Positions 32,960-42,090 of a DNA stretch of 64,000 bases are shown here, one piece after another. Numbering within the stretch: position 1 is the first letter of the stretch; the number at the start of each line of letters is the position of its first letter. The DNA is taken from contig CAZIUG010000008.1 in the NCBI GenBank assembly GCA_964542645.1, positions 62,001 through 126,000 on the forward strand. The letters run 5' to 3'. Source of the DNA: Moanibacter sp964542645 (GTDB lineage Bacteria; Verrucomicrobiota; Verrucomicrobiia; Opitutales; UBA2987). The translations under genes and the position numbers were made by a program. Below the pieces are notes generated by a model. That model was not told the origin of the DNA, did no database searches, and was given only the letters and a program-made list of their open reading frames with translations.

Positions 32960-33991
32960 TTAATCCAAACACACCGGACCACGTACAAGACCCCTCTCAA
33001 ATAATTCCTCAGCAATCTGGATAGCGTTGAGGGCAGCCCCCTTCCAAAGTTGGTCGCCTACTACCCATAAGGAGAGGCCATTGTCCAAGGCAGTATCTTG
33101 ACGTAAACGGCCAACTGCACACTCCAGAACTTCACTTCGATTTACGGGCATCGGGTATTGATTATTCCCTAAATCATCAATCACTTCTACTCCTTTAAAC
33201 TCAGAGATCGCAGATCTCGCTTTCTCAACAATGACCTTCCGCTTAAATTCGGCGTTGATTGCGACTGCGTGACACCGAAAAACCGGAACACGAACACATG
33301 TAGTTGAAACCCTCAATTCAGGAAGTCCGAGAATCTTTCGCCCTTCATTGAGCATTTTTTCCTCTTCCTTTGTGTAGCCACTCTCCTGTAAAGCTTCGAC
33401 ATGGGGCAAAAGATTGAATGCAATAGGATGGGGATAGACATCGTTAACTAGAGGATCACCATCGACCCATGCGCGAGTCTGGGCCTCCAACTCTCTTATT
33501 GCAGCCGCTCCCGTTCCAGATACTGCCTGGTATGTTGAAGCAAAAAATCTTTTGAGCCCAAACTCCTTATGCAAAGGGTATAGTGCCATCAGAGCTACAA
33601 CCGTCGTGCAATTTGGATTGGCAATGATCCCGTTGTGCTCCTCAAGGGTGTGTGCGTTGATTTCTGGGACTACCAAGGGAACTTTTGGATCCATCCGAAA
33701 GGCAGAGGTATTGTCAACTACCACGCAACCGGCTTCTACCGCAGAAGGAGCTAGCACCTTAGATGTCCCACTTGGAACACTGAAGATAACGAGATCGAGA
33801 TCAGAGAAAATTCTCTCCGAAGCTTCTTCAAGGGGAATCCTCTTTCCCCTGAACTTAAGATATTTCCCTACCGAACGACGGGAAGCAAAGAGCCGAAGTG
33901 ATTCAGTTGGAAACATCCTCTCTTCTAATAACCGAATCAACTCGTGCCCAACCGCACCCGTCGCACCAACGATTCCAACTCTATATTTCAC
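32960..33991 (-). CDS. asd: Aspartate-semialdehyde dehydrogenase
   Basis: A 343-residue ASADH making the branch-point aldehyde for lysine/diaminopimelate, threonine and methionine. NADP motif GATGAVG is at 9-15, the catalytic cysteine is C128 in NPNCTT, and the later Gln/Arg/His set is in STYQAVSGTG and RVPVFRCHAVAI. It starts MKYRVGIVGA and is full length. DAP supply also makes it a cell-wall gene. It is transcribed toward the tRNA-Val gene. Confidence 0.96.
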   Translation of the reverse strand: MKYRVGIVGATGAVGHELIRLLEERMFPTESLRLFASRRSVGKYLKFRGKRIPLEEASERIFSDLDLVIFSVPSGTSKVLAPSAVEAGCVVVDNTSAFRMDPKVPLVVPEINAHTLEEHNGIIANPNCTTVVALMALYPLHKEFGLKRFFASTYQAVSGTGAAAIRELEAQTRAWVDGDPLVNDVYPHPIAFNLLPHVEALQESGYTKEEEKMLNEGRKILGLPELRVSTTCVRVPVFRCHAVAINAEFKRKVIVEKARSAISEFKGVEVIDDLGNNQYPMPVNRSEVLECAVGRLRQDTALDNGLSLWVVGDQLWKGAALNAIQIAEELFERGLVRGPVCLD

Positions 33992-34127
33992 GATTCCATC
34001 CTAGCTTATTTTCTAAGTCTCTTAAAATAGACTCACCCCAATCTTTGACGAGCAGATTTCTCACTGGCCTTCAAAGGAATTCATGTCTCTTGAATAAAGG
34101 TCAAACTCCATCACTGCAAACAGGACT

Positions 34128-35333
34128 TTAATTAATATTAAAGGAGAATGGTGATTCAGTCTCAACAGCCTCCTCGAATTTCTCGGAGATCTCGACTCCA
34201 ATCGCATCTGCTAGCAATCTACCTTTGGGAGTAAGCCAAATATTTCCGACGCCGTTATCGACCATTAAACCCTCATCACGGAATTTATCCCAAAGCGAAT
34301 CGAGCTTACCTAAGGGAACAGAGGGAAACCGAATACTGAGCTCTTCGAGGAAAACACCCTGATTCATTCGAAACCCAAAAATAAGGCAGTCGTGCGCTAA
34401 AATCGCCTGGGTCAAGGAAACTTCCTCTACTAACCTCGGCTTCCCTTCATCAAAACCCATCAGCCAATCCTTTAGGGAAGATACATTGCTGAAGCGTTTT
34501 CCATTTACCTGTGTTGCAGCAGCTGGACCGAAACCCAACCACTCCCCCATCCGCCACGTATTCTGATTATGCAAACACTCATAGCCCGGAATAGCGTAAT
34601 TCGAAATCTCATATTGAAGGTAGCCATTCTCAGCCATAAGTTGCCACGTGGTTTCATAAAACGCAGCCTCTGCAAAATCATCTTTGGCTTTGATTTGGCC
34701 CCCTTTCATTTTAAGGAAGAGAGGAGTATCATCTTCGAAGGTGAGGCAATAAGTCGAAATGTGGGTTGGGCAAATCCCGAAGGCTTCCTCCAGATCCCCA
34801 ATCCAATCTTCCACCCTTTGGTCCGGAAGACCAAAGATAAGGTCGAGATTCAGATTCTCGAATCCAATCTCACGAACTAGATCTACAGCTCGATATATCT
34901 CTCTTTTAGAATATTTGCGTCCAAGAACTTCGAGAGAATTCTCTTGGAAACTCTGCACACCAAGAGAGATCCTATTCACACCAAGATCCTTGAGAGACCG
35001 TAGCCGATCGACCTTAACGGTGGAGGGGGCCATCTCTACACTCCACTCGATTGGCGGATCTGGCAATCTCCCGCTAAGCATCCCACCGATCCTCTCCAAC
35101 ATTTTCGGTGGCAAAATCCCTGGCGTCCCTCCACCCCAAAAAATTGTATCAACCTTTCGATCTATATCAGCAGCATCAATCTCTTTTAACAGGGAGCGTT
35201 CATATAACTCCATTTCTCCCTTTTTTGGACGCACCTCGTAAAGTGCGCAGAAATCACATCGCGTCGAACAGAAGGGAACGTGGATATATATCCCAAACAA
35301 TGGAGAATTTGAACCTTTTTCTTGCAGAGACAT
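34128..35333 (-). CDS. hemW: HemW-like radical SAM protein (haem chaperone, formerly coproporphyrinogen oxidase-like)
   Basis: A 401-residue radical-SAM protein. The cluster motif is C22-x3-C26-x2-C29 (PFCSTRCDFC), one residue position typical of HemN/HemW, followed by FWGGGTPGILP and GVQSFQENSLEVLGRK. The extra fourth cysteine of genuine HemN (CxxxCxxCxC) is replaced by Ala30 (CDFCAL), which supports HemW, a haem-insertion factor, over oxygen-independent coproporphyrinogen oxidase. The C-terminal HemN domain (MRMGEWLGFGPAAATQVNGKRF, then RMNQGV) is present. It is divergent from the lipoprotein gene with only 35 bases between starts. Confidence 0.92.
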   Translation of the reverse strand: MSLQEKGSNSPLFGIYIHVPFCSTRCDFCALYEVRPKKGEMELYERSLLKEIDAADIDRKVDTIFWGGGTPGILPPKMLERIGGMLSGRLPDPPIEWSVEMAPSTVKVDRLRSLKDLGVNRISLGVQSFQENSLEVLGRKYSKREIYRAVDLVREIGFENLNLDLIFGLPDQRVEDWIGDLEEAFGICPTHISTYCLTFEDDTPLFLKMKGGQIKAKDDFAEAAFYETTWQLMAENGYLQYEISNYAIPGYECLHNQNTWRMGEWLGFGPAAATQVNGKRFSNVSSLKDWLMGFDEGKPRLVEEVSLTQAILAHDCLIFGFRMNQGVFLEELSIRFPSVPLGKLDSLWDKFRDEGLMVDNGVGNIWLTPKGRLLADAIGVEISEKFEEAVETESPFSFNIN

Positions 35334-35368
35334 ACCAGTATGCCTTATTTACTATCGCGATCGCTCGT

Positions 35369-36265
35369 ATGAAAGCAAAAATGAATCTCTTTAGAATACT
35401 CCTTGCTCTCGGGTTAATATCGCTTCCTGGATGCGCCACCCAGATTGTAAATCTGACCCCGAAGCAAATCCCTGAGAACCCTTCAAGTATCTATACATTC
35501 AGCTGTGCCACAGAGGTCAAGAGGCCATATCTGGATAAGGAGTCGATAAAAACCGAAATTGTCGTTAACGGCGATCGACACACGATGCTGAAAAGCGACA
35601 TCGGGGAAAATATCTTTAATCTGGATTATCATCTCCCTCCCCGCCTCAGTAAAGTTCGGTACTACTACGTTCTTACTTATCAAATTAAAGGAGAAAATGG
35701 CAGTGAAGAAGTTGAGCTCTATAGCGATCTCTTCCGCTCGGACCTGATTAATCGATACGTCATTCAACTCGACACTGATCGTGCCCCGGTCGGCGCACGG
35801 GTTGGTCTCGTTGGGAGAGGTTTTTCCGAACATGATGTCGTCACCATGGGAGGCCAAGACGTCTCTACTATATTTACATCCACAAATTCGATTCATTTCT
35901 ACGTGCCAAGCCTTCCCGCCGACAAGACCTACGATGTCTCCCTGCGCACTCGGGACGGGAGTATTTCTGCAGGAAAGTTTAGGGTGGACAACGCTGCTAT
36001 CTCCTTCCTCCCTTCCAGCCTCTACCTTTCCTCCGGCGAGAGAACTATAGCCATCATTACAATCCAGTTCGAGGCGCCGCCCGGTGGTCTTTTTATTAAT
36101 GTAACTACAGATGTCCCGTCTTCCGTCATAATGCCGGAAGTGCTCATACCAGAAAATTCGAGATCTATTAACATCTCTGTCGAGGGAGGCGAACCCGGGA
36201 CGGGGACTCTGTATGTCGAAGTCCCTGGCTTCAATTCCCTACAAATTCCGGTCTCAGTTTATTGA
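35369..36265 (+). CDS. Predicted lipoprotein with an IPT/TIG-like domain
   Basis: About 298 residues. The N-terminus is a lipoprotein signal (NLFRILLALGLISLPGC) with lipobox LPGC, so the mature protein starts at Cys22 (Cys18 if ATG 35381 is used). Around residues 140-215, VGARVGLVGRGFSEHDVVTMGGQDV and SIHFYVPSLPADKTYDVSLRTRDG follow the IPT/TIG immunoglobulin-like pattern; a second beta-rich domain ends the protein (SSVIMPEVLIPENSRSINISVEGG). It is likely anchored in the outer or inner membrane facing the periplasm and may bind a ligand or a partner. No enzymatic motif is visible. The function is unknown. Confidence 0.75.
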   Translation: MKAKMNLFRILLALGLISLPGCATQIVNLTPKQIPENPSSIYTFSCATEVKRPYLDKESIKTEIVVNGDRHTMLKSDIGENIFNLDYHLPPRLSKVRYYYVLTYQIKGENGSEEVELYSDLFRSDLINRYVIQLDTDRAPVGARVGLVGRGFSEHDVVTMGGQDVSTIFTSTNSIHFYVPSLPADKTYDVSLRTRDGSISAGKFRVDNAAISFLPSSLYLSSGERTIAIITIQFEAPPGGLFINVTTDVPSSVIMPEVLIPENSRSINISVEGGEPGTGTLYVEVPGFNSLQIPVSVY

Positions 36266-36353
36266 AAAGAAAGCATACGGAGTTTTCCTTTAAGCTCTTC
36301 CTTCTTGGATATCTCCCTTCGTCGTAAGCTCAATTAATTCCATCGATTTACTC

Positions 36354-37307
36354 ATGCTGAAAGACGACATTCATTTGAAAATTGAGAATCTCCATGTCCA
36401 GTTTCACATGGAGGAAGGGGTTGTCCATGCAGTGAATGGCGTCAACCTGGTGCTAAACCGGGGCAGAACCTTGGCCATCGTAGGTGAGAGTGGCAGCGGC
36501 AAAAGTGTGACTGCGTTTTCTATTCTTCGGCTTATCCAAAAACCTGGCGAGATTGCTGATGGCAAAATCACCCTGTACCCTAGGAAGAGAAAGCCCATCG
36601 AGATTACCTCATTAAATGAGAAATCGGAGACCCTTTATGAGCTTCGTGGCGGACTCGTAAGCATGATTTTCCAAGAGCCTATGACAGCCTTGAGTCCGGT
36701 ACACACGATTGGTAATCAGATTTGCGAAGCGATTCTTCTTCATCAAAACGTTAACAAAAAAGAGTCGGAACAGATTGCGATAGAAATGTTGAAAAAAGTC
36801 GGCATACCAAACGCCGATCAAAGATTGAGACAGTACCCTCACGAATTCAGTGGTGGAATGCGACAGCGTGTTGTGATTGCTATGGCCTTAGTCTGCCGGC
36901 CGGAAGTGTTGATCGCAGATGAACCCACAACCGCACTCGATGTGACTATTCAGGCACAATTTCTTGATCTTCTAAAAAGCCTTAAGGAAGAAACTAAGAC
37001 TTCAATAATCTATATAACCCACGACATGGGTGTTGTCGCACAAACTGCGGATGACGTCGCCGTCATGTATAAAGGACGTGTGGTTGAGAAAGGAACTGTT
37101 CGTCAGATCCTTAAGGATCCGCTCCACCCCTATACTCGAGGATTGCTAGCAGCCATCCCTAGCCTGTCGGGACGCCAGGAGCGCCTCCCTACCATTGATT
37201 CGGTAATTGGAGACACTGATATTGACACACCTTGGGACTTACTAACCCTTCCTGATGGGAGAGAAATCGCAATTAATCCTGACGAATTGACCCCTCAATT
37301 GAAATGA
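36354..37307 (+). CDS. oppD: Oligopeptide/dipeptide ABC transporter ATP-binding protein (OppD/DppD type)
   Basis: A 317-residue ABC ATPase. Walker A is GESGSGKS near 42-49, signature FSGGMRQR, Walker B VLIADEPTTALDV, and switch His in YITHDMG. The C-terminal oligopeptide_HPY region (HPYTRGLLAAIPSLSG) marks peptide/nickel transporters. The 4Fe-4S-type cysteine cluster present in many OppD/DppD C-termini is absent (the tail DGREIAINPDELTPQ has no Cys). It overlaps its partner oppF by 4 bases (ATGA). No permease or substrate-binding gene is in the window, so the inner-membrane parts must be encoded elsewhere. Confidence 0.92.
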   Translation: MLKDDIHLKIENLHVQFHMEEGVVHAVNGVNLVLNRGRTLAIVGESGSGKSVTAFSILRLIQKPGEIADGKITLYPRKRKPIEITSLNEKSETLYELRGGLVSMIFQEPMTALSPVHTIGNQICEAILLHQNVNKKESEQIAIEMLKKVGIPNADQRLRQYPHEFSGGMRQRVVIAMALVCRPEVLIADEPTTALDVTIQAQFLDLLKSLKEETKTSIIYITHDMGVVAQTADDVAVMYKGRVVEKGTVRQILKDPLHPYTRGLLAAIPSLSGRQERLPTIDSVIGDTDIDTPWDLLTLPDGREIAINPDELTPQLK

Positions 37308-38185
37308 GCAAACCTGAAAGGGTGCAACCTATACTTGAGGTTAAGAACCTTAAGAAGCACTTTCCCGTCTTCAGTAAAGGATTTATCCGCCGCCAGATTG
37401 ACGTCGTGAAAGCCGTGGACGATATCAGCTTTACTGTAAATGCAGGGGAAACACTGGGAATCGTAGGGGAAAGTGGATCCGGGAAAACCACGTGTGCACG
37501 TTGCATTTTACGAGCCCTCGAGCCCACCGCTGGGGATGTCTATTTCCGAAATAAGGGCCGAACCGTTAACATGGCAACTTTGAAAGAGAGGGAACTAAAG
37601 CCCATTCGGCAAGAGATGCAGATGATCTTTCAGGATCCCTTTTCCTCTCTAAATCCTCGTATGACTGTTGGGAGTATAATCGCGGAGCCCCTCATCATTC
37701 ATAAGATCGGGACGCCCAAGGAACGTGAGGAAAAAGTGGTTGATATGCTGAGAAAAGTTGGTCTTATTCCAGAACACCGGCAGCGATATCCTCACGCTTT
37801 CAGCGGAGGTCAGCGCCAACGTATTGGAATCGCCAGGGCGCTAATCATGAACCCAGCCCTCATAGTTGCCGATGAGGCAGTCTCAGCCTTGGACGTCTCG
37901 GTTCAGGCACAAGTTATCAATCTACTTGAAGACCTGCAGGATGAATTCAACCTTACCTATGTTTTCGTCGCTCACGACCTCAGCGTGGTAAGACACATCT
38001 GTGATCGAGTAGCCGTAATGTATCTGGGAAAACTGGTCGAAGTACAAAAAACCGAGGAACTCTTTGCCAATCCGAAGCACCCATATACCAAGGTTCTGCT
38101 CTCTGCTATCCCCTACCCAGACCCCGATATCAGTTTAGAACCTCTGGATATGGGAGATTTCATAGAGGCAATTGAAGCTCATTAA
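37304..38185 (+). CDS. oppF: Oligopeptide/dipeptide ABC transporter ATP-binding protein (OppF/DppF type)
   Basis: A 293-residue ABC ATPase, partner of the preceding gene. VKNLKKHFPVFSKGF at the start is the OppF hallmark, then Walker A GESGSGKT, RMTVGSIIAEPL, signature FSGGQRQR, Walker B LIVADEAVSALDV (Asp-Glu-Ala in place of Asp-Glu-Pro) and switch His in FVAHDLS. HPYTKVLLSAIPYPDP is the C-terminal peptide-transporter motif. With OppD it would form the heterodimeric motor of a peptide importer. It fits the dipeptidases and gamma-glutamyltransferase elsewhere in the window, but the link is inferred. Confidence 0.92.
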   Translation: MSKPERVQPILEVKNLKKHFPVFSKGFIRRQIDVVKAVDDISFTVNAGETLGIVGESGSGKTTCARCILRALEPTAGDVYFRNKGRTVNMATLKERELKPIRQEMQMIFQDPFSSLNPRMTVGSIIAEPLIIHKIGTPKEREEKVVDMLRKVGLIPEHRQRYPHAFSGGQRQRIGIARALIMNPALIVADEAVSALDVSVQAQVINLLEDLQDEFNLTYVFVAHDLSVVRHICDRVAVMYLGKLVEVQKTEELFANPKHPYTKVLLSAIPYPDPDISLEPLDMGDFIEAIEAH

Positions 38186-38496
38186 GCCCTTGCGCTTTAG
38201 GTTAAATGGGAATTCAGTACTATCGAATAGCACGACAGGTAATTTACCATTCATCTGTTCTCGTCAGCTTATCAATACTGAACCACTTAAGCCCCGAGAC
38301 CAGAATCTGCGCAGTGATTGCTACTTAATCGCGACAATACAGTCCTAGATCCAAACATAAGACTTTAGGCCTGTCGCCCAAACTCTCTAACGACTGATCC
38401 CGCATTATAAAAGGGAAAGGTGCAAGCTGGTGAAAAGAACCTCGACGCACTGTAAACGGCGATACTCAACCCACTTTCTCAAAGTCCTAAGCTCGT
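38186..38496. other. Convergent spacer, no gene found
   Basis: Spacer between the ends of oppF and an SDR gene. No terminator-like hairpin with a T-run and no coding remnant was seen. Confidence 0.4.
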
Positions 38497-39291
38497 TTAC
38501 ATAGTACGGGCGAGAAGCCCTCCGTCTACAGCCAGCGAAGTACCGGTAATGAATGCAGCCTCATCGGAAGCGAGAAACAATACTGCGTTTGCCACGTCTT
38601 CGACGGTACCTAATCTTTTAGCCGGTACCATTTCTGAAAACTGTTTCTTGGATTGCCGGAGTTCCCTTGGAGACATAGACCTCCAGAGAGGAGTGAGAAT
38701 CGCTCCTGGCAGTACTGCATTGACTCGAATATCAGGTCCATAGTCGAGGGAAAGAATTCGAGTCAAACCTAGGATTCCTGCCTTAGCCGTGTCATATGCA
38801 GTGTGTTCATGGAAACCAACCATTGAGTGTACCGATCCGGTATTGACAATCGCCCCTCCCCCACTCTTACGCATTACCGGAATACCAAATTTGGCGCTTA
38901 AATAAATAGCCTTTAAACCGACATCGAGGGTTCGATCCCAATCCTTTTCCTCTAGCTCTGTCGCAGGACCATTCTTGAACCAGATAGCGTTATTGTGAAT
39001 AAAATCAATACGCCCAAATTCTTTTTCAGTGCGTTCTATCATCCTTCTCACTTGAGGACTCTTGCCAACATCTGCCTTCACGAATATTGCCCGGCCCCCC
39101 TCATTTTTAATCTGGGCTAGAACTCGCTTTCCATTTTCCACATCCACATCTACCAAGCTCACGGACGCCCCTTCTCTAGCGAACAATAAAGCGGTTCCCT
39201 CTCCAATTCCTGAAGCAGCACCTGTTATCAAGGCCACTTTACCTGCAACTCTTCCTTGTGTCTTGTGATTAAAATGAATGTTTTTCTTCAT
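38497..39291 (-). CDS. Short-chain dehydrogenase/reductase (SDR)
   Basis: A 264-residue classical SDR. The cofactor motif TGAASGIG is at 24-31 with D48 after the second strand, indicating NAD(H) preference. The NNAG motif is NNAI, and the catalytic residues are S153 (TGSVHS), Y166 and K170 (YDTAK). The end VLFLASDEAAFITGTSLAVDGG is the usual tetramer/C-terminal signature. I start at ATG 39291; a TTG 17 codons earlier is open but unsupported. It resembles FabG-like and sugar/polyol dehydrogenases. Its neighbour, transcribed the same way, is the DUF4432 epimerase-like gene, suggesting a sugar substrate. Confidence 0.92.
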   Translation of the reverse strand: MKKNIHFNHKTQGRVAGKVALITGAASGIGEGTALLFAREGASVSLVDVDVENGKRVLAQIKNEGGRAIFVKADVGKSPQVRRMIERTEKEFGRIDFIHNNAIWFKNGPATELEEKDWDRTLDVGLKAIYLSAKFGIPVMRKSGGGAIVNTGSVHSMVGFHEHTAYDTAKAGILGLTRILSLDYGPDIRVNAVLPGAILTPLWRSMSPRELRQSKKQFSEMVPAKRLGTVEDVANAVLFLASDEAAFITGTSLAVDGGLLARTM

Positions 39292-39567
39292 GAAAGATAT
39301 GATTCTGTGTTCTGAATTTCCTGCTAATATTGGCTGGACCAATGATCATGAGCAAGACGATACCTCGCGCTGAATGGAACCTTTGAAAAATAAATTTAAG
39401 AATCGTAAGCATTTCTGAGAATAGATTCGATCAAATATGAGCCGTCGCATAAAGTACCCTAGTGATCCAGTACAGGATAAGGCGTTGGTGAGCATTCTCG
39501 GAGCTTGTTAAAACCGAAACCTTAATTCATCCGCGATGAATAGGGAGCAATGCTGCCGTGGATGACG

Positions 39568-40638
39568 TTAAATCTTACGCTCGAAGTTTCTTATTTCCTC
39601 GGCTCCATCAAGAACTCCAATTTCTAAATGGAATTCCTTGACCTCCTCCGGCTCGATATACTGCAAAGTCCCGTGCCTTCTGTTACTCGCACGGCCGAGC
39701 ATACTGACATTGCCCGGCTCTATTCCGGTAACGTAGGTCCCACGATGAAAATGTTGCCACTGCGTAACAATCGGAATCTCGTCTCTGGGAAATGTCCATC
39801 TTAGCCCCAAACCTAATTTGTCGTTGATCAGACCTACGTTGGCATTGCCTTCTGAATCCGCTTTGACCCGGTGGACATAAACATCATCGTGCATTTTCTC
39901 CGTTGGAGCAGCGGCGGTTGTATAGGAATCAGCTCTAACTTCCCTTTCCTCCACCCATTCGATTGTCTTTTCGGATGCGATAGCCAAACGGGTCCCTTCA
40001 TCGAGTAAGGGGAATCCCGGATTACAATGGTAGACGTACATTAGTGGAGACCGGTTCACATCACAATTCTCAATCCGATCATGGATACTGAAACTCTTTG
40101 CTCCCAAAGCCATTGAAATCTCTCTTGTAAGCTCTAAGTGGGTTCCAAATGGAATAGCCTCCCGCATCTTTCCTCTTACTCTAATAATATAATCGTCCCC
40201 CTCCCAGTTTCCGTCTGCTACTACCTGCTTGGCCGGAAGGAAAGAAAGTCTTCCATGCAGTGGGAGTTCTTCGTTTTCCTCCTCGGGATCAGTCTCTGGA
40301 TGACCGGTAAAGGTCATCCCACAGGTCAAGACCATACCTCCGAAAAAGCCACGCATCCATCCGTATCCCTGCGGCTCGTAAAAGGCCGGACCGACGTCAC
40401 CTGTATTAGAGCGAAAGCACAAAGACATGCCTTTGTAGTGAGCTGAAGCAACATCTAATGCCCTGCCTGGGAGAAGAGAAAGACAGAGCCCTGAGGCGTT
40501 GAACATCTCGATGAGGTCTGATCCTCGCTCATTGCCTTCAACAAGCTCCGCACGGCGGGCCTGTGCGACCTGAGAGATGTCTCCAATCTTGTCAAGAAGC
40601 TCACGTTTGGTATAGGTCCGTCCAAATAACAACGGCAT
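39568..40638 (-). CDS. DUF4432 aldose 1-epimerase-like protein
   Basis: A 356-residue beta-sandwich protein of the DUF4432 group within the galactose mutarotase superfamily. Landmarks are GRALDVASAHYKGMSLCFRS, then DVGPAFYEPQGYGWMRGFFGGMVLTCGM, LPLHGRLSFLPA and VYHCNPGFPLLDEGT, with the histidines in LPLHG and YHCN at the places of mutarotase catalytic/binding residues, and the Glu late in TYVTGIEPGN. Members are thought to interconvert anomers of unusual sugars or act as sugar isomerases; the true substrate is not known. It probably shares a transcript with the SDR gene downstream. Three 15-base-period direct repeats lie just upstream. Confidence 0.9.
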   Translation of the reverse strand: MPLLFGRTYTKRELLDKIGDISQVAQARRAELVEGNERGSDLIEMFNASGLCLSLLPGRALDVASAHYKGMSLCFRSNTGDVGPAFYEPQGYGWMRGFFGGMVLTCGMTFTGHPETDPEEENEELPLHGRLSFLPAKQVVADGNWEGDDYIIRVRGKMREAIPFGTHLELTREISMALGAKSFSIHDRIENCDVNRSPLMYVYHCNPGFPLLDEGTRLAIASEKTIEWVEEREVRADSYTTAAAPTEKMHDDVYVHRVKADSEGNANVGLINDKLGLGLRWTFPRDEIPIVTQWQHFHRGTYVTGIEPGNVSMLGRASNRRHGTLQYIEPEEVKEFHLEIGVLDGAEEIRNFERKI

Positions 40639-41121
40639 GATAGATCCTTTTAATATGGATTAGTTGAAGAATGAAAAATTGAAGAATCGAGTGTTGAAGA
40701 AATGTGGATCCAGTTTCAAGCAATATTCAGGATCAGAGCACGAAACCAGCAGTCTATCTATCATATGCTGAACTTTCGAATTATACTGGACCCAATACTA
40801 ATTCTTAACTGAGATTCACTTTACACCTGGCAATCAAGAAACTATTCAACTACTCCAAAATCTAAAGTTAACAATTTTCTAGGGAAACTTTGGGAACCAG
40901 GCCCCTATGTTACCGTTATCTATTCAAGCCCCTCTATCGTCTGAAAGCGGGCCAAGAGAATTGAAGACACGAAAACCAATCCCCCGACTTTAGCTGAATG
41001 GACGTATCTCTAATGCCAATATTGATGTGACACATCGTATAGCCAATCGTTCCAAAACAAGGACTAAGGGTCGACTTCTCAATCATTGTTCGTATTTTTT
41101 GAGTCCAAAGAGATCAGTAAA
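40639..41121. other. Divergent spacer between DUF4432 and a secreted-protein gene
   Basis: AT-rich, no gene seen. It holds the three TTGAAGAA repeats near its left end and must contain promoters for both neighbours. Confidence 0.45.
40664..40701. repeat. Three direct TTGAAGAA repeats at 15-base period
   Basis: TTGAAGAA begins at 40664, 40679 and 40694, exactly 15 bases apart, with 7 differing bases between copies. The array starts 26 bases upstream of the DUF4432 start codon and could be an iterated binding site for its regulator. Confidence 0.5.
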
Positions 41122-41838
41122 ATGATGAAATTTCCGTTTACATGCGTCATTTCCATATCTCAAATCTTTTGTACATTCGGTGGTCTTCGAGCAGAGTCAC
41201 AAGAAGCTTTGGAAAACTTCAATGTATCTCACACCGATGAACAACAAGGAACTCAGTTCGAATTAAAAGCTCAGAATAGTATACCTAATGATGACTTAGC
41301 CATTTTCACTCCTGAGACACAGGCACTCATCCTTCGGGAACGGCAACTAGCTATTCTCGATAGGAATGTATTGGGAAATCTTCAGGATAGAGAAAACGAG
41401 AGTAGCGAAGAACCTCAGGAGATGGATCAAAGGATAACTGAGATTGGTCTGATTACATTACAGGAATACATTGTGATCCCATGGGAATCGAGAGAAGCCC
41501 AAAGGCTGCTAGCTGAGGGGCTTGTTCTCTATACAGAGGAGGCCAGAGAACGGGTTCTTAAGGAGAAATACCTCAGTTCTTTCGACCGGGACTTCATTAA
41601 TCGATGGGAACTCGAATTCCTAGCTGGAACTAGTGCAGCAGAACGTGCCAATATGTACGAGGAGCAAGCCCGCTTTGCCAGATTTGAGGAACTCACCAAA
41701 AAATTCCTCGCTTCGCTAAAGGATAATCGCAGTGATGCATACAATGATCTTAAGGAACTATACCTCGAAGAACGCCACGACCAAATTCAGAATCAAAGAA
41801 ATATTCTTGGCCTCCACAGAACCAACAACCAAGAATAA
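41122..41838 (+). CDS. Predicted secreted protein of unknown function
   Basis: A 238-residue protein. From ATG 41122 (MMKFPFTCVISISQIF...) there is a signal-peptide-like hydrophobic start with a plausible cleavage after GLRA (near residue 25). The mature part is very acidic and charged, predicted helical, with repeated-looking helices (QALILRERQLAILDRNVLGN and ARERVLKEKYLSSFDRDFIN share R-E/K-x-x-L/Y...D-R). This suggests an internal duplication: residues about 65-90 and 140-165. No known domain. It stands alone between long spacers. Confidence 0.6.
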   Translation: MMKFPFTCVISISQIFCTFGGLRAESQEALENFNVSHTDEQQGTQFELKAQNSIPNDDLAIFTPETQALILRERQLAILDRNVLGNLQDRENESSEEPQEMDQRITEIGLITLQEYIVIPWESREAQRLLAEGLVLYTEEARERVLKEKYLSSFDRDFINRWELEFLAGTSAAERANMYEEQARFARFEELTKKFLASLKDNRSDAYNDLKELYLEERHDQIQNQRNILGLHRTNNQE

Positions 41839-42090
41839 ACAGATATTAACCGCTGAGCAACATTCTGCGCTAAGTCCTTTTGGTAATGCCGACACCTCTC
41901 CTCTCTAGCCAACAGAACCTGGACTCATAAAATTTCTACTATCCCACCTAATAGCCCTCTCCTTCGGGTCGTTGGCTCAGATTCTGAATAAGGGCCCGTG
42001 ATTCGATCACCCGGCCATACAAAACGTCAGTTCCTTAACCTATATCGAAAATCTTTCAGTGGTAAAATTCCGTTTAAACAGGCATAGTGT

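Noticed and set aside
35108..35368. Long N-terminal extension of the lipoprotein frame
   Set aside because: It runs antisense through hemW; the lipoprotein signal begins only at 35369/35381.
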